A stretch of DNA of 64,000 nt, taken from assembly GCA_950106755.1 (NCBI GenBank), contig OX467084.1, forward strand, positions 2,666,001 to 2,730,000, given 5' to 3'. Below are positions 58,219 through 64,000 of the stretch, in pieces. This stretch comes from Climacium dendroides (lineage: Eukaryota; Streptophyta; Bryopsida; Hypnales; Climaciaceae). Both the position numbers and the translations under genes were made by a program. Below the pieces are notes generated by a model that made no database searches, was not told where the DNA came from, and saw nothing but the letters and a program-made list of their open reading frames with translations. Position 1 is the stretch's first letter; the number at the start of each line of letters is the position of its first letter.

Positions 58219-58511
58219 ACTGTAGGTGACAACGATGTCTTAGACCCGACTATGTGCATAGTTGAGCCAATTCGTGGTAGAAGAGAAAGGAAACATTATA
58301 TAACCTTTACTCTCAACTATTCTTGGAACGTACACTCATACATTGCTTTTTGGACATTGTAGTGTGTGAGAGTACATTTGAAGAGTAGCTGAGAGTTAAG
58401 GTTATATAATGTTTGCTTTCCCTTCTACCACGAATTGGCTGAATTGGAGGAACAGCTAGTATTCGATTCTATAATTTTCGGGCTTAGTCGGTTCTAAGAC
58501 ATTGTTGTCAT
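58219..58511. repeat. Nested inverted repeat, 176-bp foldback core
   Basis: 58265-58440 folds into one imperfect hairpin: AGCCAATTCGTGGTAGAAG at the left is matched exactly in reverse at the right, and the arms stay paired almost to the centre (CATTATATAACC, ACTCTCA). Outside it GACAACGATGTCTTAGACCC (58219) pairs with the reverse of 58485-58511. It may be a foldback MITE or, less likely, a small-RNA hairpin precursor. Confidence 0.75.
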
Positions 58512-59181
58512 AAATCTTGCATTCTTTGCATGCCGTAGCCATTTCCTTTGTCACAATCTACCTGCAGTGGTGGTGATGCCTCCAGCTCAGTCTCCAAGCA
58601 CAATGTACTGCGCTATCAATAGTATCCAGTATATATAGTTCTCAGTGTCATTCCATAGTGTACACCCTAATACTTGTATATTTCATGGATATTATCAATA
58701 AATTCCATTCTTCTCATAATGGACTTGCAATATTTACACTCTTTTCTAATGATGCATTGCTTTTCTCTCTCTGTATAGAACAAAATCACCTATGTTTAAA
58801 GAAAACTGTGTATTTAGAACCTCTCATTTACTTGGAAAACTCTCATTTTAATGAATATAGTGTTCAAGGGAGGAAAATTAGTTGCAATTCCACTTCTGCC
58901 CTCCTTACTTCCTATCATACGACACTAACACATGGAAGAGGCACACAATAAAGAAGCGAATAGAAAAACACAAGAGAATTTACAAAAGAAGATTTTTCTC
59001 CCATTTTCCCTTCCTAGGGACTAGTTTATATACAAAACCCTAAAGTACAAAAAGGCAAAAAGTACCACGGAATCCTACCGCAATTTTAGGCTAGACTTCC
59101 GATCTTACCTACTACTCTACCGGATCGGAATAGGATCCGGTTCCATCCTAAATCCTCCTAGTATGTACAAACTTAACTAAT
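58512..59181. other. Intergenic, no gene seen
   Basis: AT-rich up to about 58960. From 58990 composition becomes mixed, possibly the 3' flank of the minus-strand coiled-coil remnant. Contains the ACTCTCATTTTAATGAATAT phrase also seen near 35785. Confidence 0.4.
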
Positions 59182-60730
59182 TTACAACCCTAAACCTAAG
59201 GTAGGACTCCTTGGATCGGCCTCCATTTGTTCAAAGACTTTGCTCAAGTTCCAATTTCGTTCTCCATCTATAGGTCTAGGAAGCGGGTCGCCTTGACTGG
59301 AATTTGGTATAGACTCCAGATCAATTGCACACTCTGGCATGTTGGCTTGTATGGGCGCTCTTTCGAATTTCTTGGACTTAGGAGTCCTATCCTTTTCCTC
59401 CTCTATGACTAGCTCATCCGGAAAAGATTCTGGTAAAGAGAGGTCCGACAGGTGGAACTTCTTGGAACATGTAGCCCTCGTTAGCTTCCGGCTACTCTCT
59501 TCAATCCGGTCCGCCAATATCCGTCCCATCATCACCATCTCGACTTGCTCAGCGTAATCTGTGAGAATCCTCACTATTCTGAAACCGGATAGTTTCTTCT
59601 CCTTCTGCACCTCCTGATCGAACAGTTTAGCCTTGGCAGTGGCCATCCCGGATACCCCTAGGGTGTCCTTCACCTGATCAACTACCTTCCGAGTTTCTTC
59701 CGCCATTTCCTAAGTGGCAATCACATCTTCCTTCAAGGCAAAGATTTCCGCCTTTAAGGTATCCACCTCCTTTTGTAGCCGGACGATCTCTTTTTCCTAC
59801 TTACGGAACTCGACTAGATCGGTGATATAGTCAGCTACCTTTTTCGGCAGCGTGTTGTCGGGTCTTGCTCCCACCAGCTTCCCAATCGCATCCAAGATCT
59901 GGTTCTTGATCTCCCTGTTTGCTTGAATGCCGTTGAGGATAGCTATTAATTTATTGAATGGATTCCAGGAATCCAAGTTTTCTTCATCGACAGCCTTCCC
60001 CTTCTCTTTTGGAGTCAACTTGTCGCGACTCGATGGCGTTCCTCGTCCGTGGAGAGGTGTAGTCTTGTGTTGCTTAATCGGTGGCAACAAACCTTTTTTC
60101 TCCTCCTCTTCCGTTTCTGGATCTGATCCAAGAACGGATTCCACCTCTTTGTCTTCCTCTGATTCTCCGTATTTCAGGAGAGCTCCTTAGGTCTTCCACT
60201 CCTTCTCTTCTGTATTTGTCAAGAATTAGTGGTTATGGTACAGGTGGTAGAGTTAGGGGCATATTGGAGTAGCCCTATTCTTCCCTATCCTCCCAATGAG
60301 CTGAACAACCAGATTGAAAACAATCTGGGCCCAGTCGACGCTCCGGGTTCCGCATAGGGAATCAAAAATTGTGTTACTAAGGATAATCGTCACCCTTGTT
60401 GGCTTCTCCGGGTGAAGGACCGGAATCAAGAACTTAAAAAGGCAACAATGCCAGTCGTCTATGCAATCCTCAACTGCATATCCGTCCTTAGGGTTGGGGA
60501 CACTATGGAATTTGCCCCGGATGAATTCATCCTTCCGGCTGGCTATTCCAAGACCCCTTACCCGGAAATCGTACACCATCCTCCAAACTTCTTCAGTTCA
60601 GAGGGACGGATTTCCTCGCAAAGTGTTGTCGAACTCATTGAACAACTTGCCCGAGAGTTCCTTCACCATCCGTTCATCTCGGAATCCCCAGGGTTTCTCA
60701 GCAAACCCCTAGCAACCCCTAGAAGTTAAT
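59182..60730 (-). pseudogene. Large coiled-coil ORF remnant (gag-like?), seven in-frame stops
   Basis: One minus-strand frame runs about 510 codons from near 60715 to TAG/TAA-free stop at 59182. It is interrupted by TAG 60709, TGA 60598, TAA 60253, TAA 60226, TAA 60187, TAG 59797 and TAG 59710. Pieces read naturally across the stops: AEKPWGFRDERMVKELSG, CLFKFLIPVLHPEKPTRVTI, IVFNLVVQLIGRIGKNR, then an acidic EEEEKKG stretch, a predicted coiled coil (EIVRLQKEVDTLKAEIFALK) and a charged C-terminus. The size and layout (globular N-terminus, coiled coil, charged tail) would suit a retroelement gag-like protein, but no zinc knuckle or pol was found, so the family is unknown. It ends close to the CACTA-like terminus at 60737, which may have cut off its start. 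Confidence 0.5.
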
Positions 60731-60736
60731 TCCTCT

Positions 60737-60760
60737 CACTATAAGAAAACTGTCTTTGCT
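60737..60760 (+). mobile_element. CACTA-like element terminus
   Basis: CACTATAAGAAAACTG at 60737 is nearly the end sequence of the complete CACTA-like MITE at 37595-37800. No matching TTCTTATAGTG end was found to the right inside the window, so the element, if whole, continues past 64000. Confidence 0.6.
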
Positions 60761-60799
60761 TGAATTTCCAGCCAAAAACGACGTATGTCTGCGACAACA

Positions 60800-62120
60800 C
60801 AATACGTTGCAGAAGACATTGGAGTGTCAGGCCGAAAAAGTGAAGATTTTGTTTTGATGTCTTCGACAGCATTGCTAGATTTGAGTCACAGCATATTGAT
60901 GCTATGAAAAACACTGATGCAATGTAAGACATCCAAGTGGACACCAGATGTTTCCAAGGATGTCCACAATAATATGTTCAACCACATCACCATCTTTGGT
61001 CAAACTTAGTTCAAAAGTTGATTTAGAATTTTCGTGCGGTCAAAGGTAAAGTGACTGCCCAAGGTTAAAAAGAGGACAACGGACAGGTGATGACTCCTAA
61101 AAGCTTATGTGGCATCTGACGTGGTTTGATGAGGTGGAAATTGTGTGACGTGACATGATGACGTGGACACTAGTGATGACGTGGCATGCCACGTCAACAT
61201 ACTTGGCCTGTCCATGTTCCGATATTGGATGTCTCCGTAGACGTCACAAGTGACGTAGTGACGTTCACATTGACGTCACTTCTGGCGTCAACATTTTGTA
61301 GTTACTGCGAATGTAACTTCAAACCACATGCTATCCACTATGTGTTTCATTACGTTTGACTGGACGTGTGGGTGTTGTGGAAGCAATTGTAGGCGTCTTC
61401 TTTGATGTCAAAATGACTATAGATGCATGACATGACTTTATGCCCAAGGTTGAATTTGCACATGATGCACGTCCTTCCTATGTAGTACAAAATGACTTAT
61501 GTATTTACTTGGTTTAGGTTCATTTTTGGGCTATTGAAGTCTTACAATTTGCGCACGTTCAACAAACTTCATTAGGATAAAATTCCACCCTATTCATATG
61601 ATGTCACTTGCAGCACCAAGCAAGACAAACTCTGCCACAAAATGCACGTTCACGATGTAACGGATCTACTTGGAAGACATGAACATGCTAATGGCTTTGT
61701 ATTTCTCAGACATCCTATGTGACATCAAAATGATGGCATGCAAACACATGTCAGCAATGCGAACACCCTATGTTTCCTCCTCAGATGCAATGTCATCGCT
61801 AACTACGGCAACATACTCTCTACGATTGTCTACTGGTTGGCGCACTGAATCCACGACTTGTTGCAGTGGTTGTAGGCCATCGAAGTCCCTATCATTCACC
61901 AACTGCACCATACAAGAAAATTGTATTTTTTCTGATGTCACACCAAAAATGTTGTACATCCAGGATCACATCATATGTCTGAGAAAACATTGGGATGTCA
62001 CGTCGACAGACGTTGGAAAAGCAGAGATTTTGGTTTGATGTTGTAGAAAGCATTGCTAACATATTGGTGCTATGAAAAACAATGATACAATCTAAGACAT
62101 TGTTGTGGACATCAGATGTT
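60800..62120. repeat. CACTA-associated direct repeats and ACGT-motif cluster
   Basis: Two related blocks, about 60806-60965 and 61985-62125, share GACATTGG..TGTCA, AAAGYRGARATTTTG, TTTGATGT, AGCATTGCTA, TGGTGCTATGAAAAACA, TAAGACAT and a CAGATGTTT phrase. Between them 61120-61290 is crowded with TGACGT/ACGTCA. Such subterminal repetition fits the interior of a non-autonomous CACTA-like element. No transposase ORF was seen. Confidence 0.5.
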
Positions 62121-62125
62121 TTAAA

Positions 62126-63500
62126 AAATGTCCAGAAAATTTTTCAAAATGTTATAAGTTATATAGATTTAATTTATATAACAATTTTATATAAATTAGA
62201 TGAATGGATTTGTTATGAAAAAAGATTTTAAAAATCATATCAATATTATATTATATAAAAATATTTATTTTTAACTTAAGATTTCAATTCTAAATTTTAT
62301 TAGTTTAAAATCATAAATTTGCATCAATATCTAATGTGGGGTGATTTTCTAGTGTTCTTGGACTTTGAGATATTTGACATCTTAATCTTTAAAGGACCAA
62401 GGCTTTTTTTTTTGCCTAAAAACATTGAAAATTGCCATTTTTGTAGCAAAGAGTAAAAGAAATTTTAATTTTTTTTCACATCTAACTATAGAATCTTACA
62501 CCTAACAAGTAGAAAAAATTATAGAAAAAATTTCAGAGTTTTTGATCGCATAGATTTAAAGTGGAAAAAACAAGTTTTTTAGAGCATTGAGGGACTAGAT
62601 TTTTTGACTTTGTAAAATTTGTGCACTACAGAGTTTTGAGATTTAAATATTTATAGTAGAAAATTGAGTTGAGAGTTTGGGCAAATAAATAAAAAATAAA
62701 AAAACTTAAATTTCATTCTTAAAAAAATTGTTAAGTAGAAGTAGGTATGAGATAGAAGGAAAATCTAAATTATTAATAAATTTTAGATGGAATTAAAATG
62801 CACTAATCACAATGGTGAGATTGTTTTAGCAAGTAAACTAAACCATGTGAAATTTTTATTTTGAAAAAATTATAAAAATTGCATTCAGAAATGCATCCAA
62901 CAAGTTATTTTTTTCAAGAAGATGCTCTAATTGCCTAAAAAACAAAAATGTCCATAACTTTCTCATAACAAATTCAAATGAAATGAATCAGAGCTTTTTA
63001 GATAGACAAAAATATAATCTACAATTGGAATTCCATGTTGGATGTATTGTTGTGTCATACTATATTGAAGTTGATGTTGCAAACAACCTAGATTTAATAA
63101 ATGTGACTTTATCAATTAAATGTTCAAGGAGACATCCCCATATATGTTGGAAATGACATGCAAATGTTTATCATGACATCATAAACAACAAATAAGATTT
63201 GTAAAAATTTAGAAATTGTTGAAGCAAATGTTTAAAACAACATTGATGTGAATGTCTAATTTCATACTACAGATGTTCTTTTGAAAACATAACTAAGACA
63301 TATAAATGTTTTTTAAGACATCATTTCAAACATCATTGTATTTATATTGCTGCTCATATTTTAGTTTTGTATATCCCATATTATTTGTCATGCCTCCTAC
63401 ACCTCACTAGTATAAAAGGCTTGTCTTTTCATTAGTTAATAAGTAGATTTTTGAGCCATTCAATATACTTGATAAATATAGTGTATGGCATATTATATGG
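62126..63500. other. Very AT-rich DNA, no gene seen
   Basis: Mostly A/T homopolymers and short words. Recurring ATGACATCATAAACAAC/GACATCATTTCAAACATC-like phrases suggest it still belongs to the preceding repeat unit. Nothing coding. Confidence 0.4.
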
Positions 63501-63504
63501 TGTA

Positions 63505-63735
63505 ATTTTGAATGGCATGTTGTACATATATTGTATTTTGTATGGCATGTTGTATATATTTTGTATGGTGTATTTTATATGGTATGTTGTATATATTTTG
63601 TATGATGTATTTTGTATGGCATGTTGTATATATTTTGTATGGTGTATTTTATATGGTATGTTGTATATATTTTGTATGATGTATTTTGTATGACATATTA
63701 TATATATTATATTTTGTATGGCATATTTTATATTG
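63505..63735. repeat. 37-bp tandem repeat with 74-bp higher-order period
   Basis: The words GGCATGTTGTATA and GGTATGTTGTATA alternate at 63544, 63581, 63618 and 63655, so a 37-bp unit has been amplified as a 74-bp dimer. Flanking units are diverged. The hydrophobic open frame across it (Tyr/Ile/Met/Val only) is a by-product. Confidence 0.8.
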
Positions 63736-64000
63736 TGTACAACATATTACTATATTGACAACATTAAAACGTCCAATACAATGCATACATGCATTCCAAG
63801 AGATGTCCCAAAAATAAGTGGACGTCGCCATTGACATCCCACAACGCAAGAAGGCATCTGCTATCCCAACATGTATTTGTCTTGGCTTGTGCAAACAGAC
63901 AAACAGACATCTCCTATGACAGGGTATGCTTTAAGAAGACACATGTGCAAACTCCATATGCTCGGATGGACATTTCAATTAGCATACAATTGTTTCACTT
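63736..64000. other. Window end, no gene seen
   Basis: Contains ACGTCC/GGACGTCGCC words like those at 61.1-61.3 kb, so it may still be inside the CACTA-like element that starts at 60737. Confidence 0.35.

Noticed and set aside
60412..60729. Plus-strand open frames over the coiled-coil remnant
   Set aside because: The minus-strand frame joins several natural-looking segments in one register; the plus frames do not.
63451..63693. 80-codon hydrophobic membrane-like protein
   Set aside because: Entirely encoded by the 37-bp tandem repeat.
1..64000. tRNA and rRNA genes
   Set aside because: I noticed no cloverleaf-like A/B-box pairs or rRNA signature sequences by eye; a tRNAscan run would be decisive.
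1..64000. Endogenous DNA virus or giant-virus insert as the source of the methylase, ParB-like and phosphatase genes
   Set aside because: The genes have spliceosomal introns and plant-like flanks, and no capsid, packaging ATPase or polymerase was seen.

Overview
The window looks like a transposon-rich nuclear region of a green plant or streptophyte alga. Plant-type telomere-like repeats (CCCTAAA/TTTAGGG) recur in non-genic DNA, genes have GT-AG introns, and the mobile DNA is of plant kinds: Helitrons, a Ty3/gypsy chromovirus, MULE-like and CACTA-like elements. I cannot name the species. Crinkler/RHS-type genes, DUF7869-type transposase-like genes and FCP1-like genes with a DLNG motif fit early-diverging streptophytes better than a typical flowering plant, but that is inference. 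There are no operons and no bacterial signals.

Layout. 0-1.4 kb: 3' exons of a DNA-methylase-like gene. 1.9-4.8 kb: dispersed repeats and a 1.1 kb degenerate TTACACC array. 5.2-7.2 kb: an intron-bearing, stop-riddled piece of translation factor eIF3a. 7.5-10.2 kb: telomere-motif repeats and a 165-bp satellite-like array. 12-28 kb: a Crinkler (CRN)-type locus on the minus strand, with a broken header-kinase gene, a broken header-NTPase-nuclease gene and an apparently intact 604-residue header-NTPase-nuclease gene. The last two lie in a segmental duplication. A decayed Myb/SANT-like transposon gene sits beside them. 23-29 kb: Helitron copies. 29.4-33 kb: the 3' half of a chromovirus with its LTR, abutting a truncated FCP1-like gene. 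34.8-38.9 kb: a partial gene copy, a small hypothetical ORF and a CACTA-like MITE. 39.2-42.0 kb: a DUF7869-type transposase-like gene with four in-frame stops. 44.6-46.1 kb: a MULE-like element with 9-bp target duplications. 51.6-55.6 kb: a gene joining a ParB-like GQH motif to a DNA-methylase-like region. 55.8-58.1 kb: an FCP1-like gene and its companion. 59.2-60.7 kb: a decayed coiled-coil ORF. 60.7-64 kb: a CACTA-like end and AT-rich repeats.

Two themes tie the region together. First, eighteen copies of one palindrome (TTAACTCG-NNN-CGAGTTAA, always 8-3-8) lie only beside the DUF7869 gene and in and around the ParB/methylase-like gene. They may be binding sites for a protein of one large mobile element. 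Second, most genes carry premature stops, nearly all explicable as C-to-T changes at CAG, CAA or CGA, as expected from deamination in heavily methylated transposon DNA. Only the CRN copy at 24.3-27.4 kb, the FCP1-like gene, its downstream companion and the small ORF at 36 kb look free of breaks.
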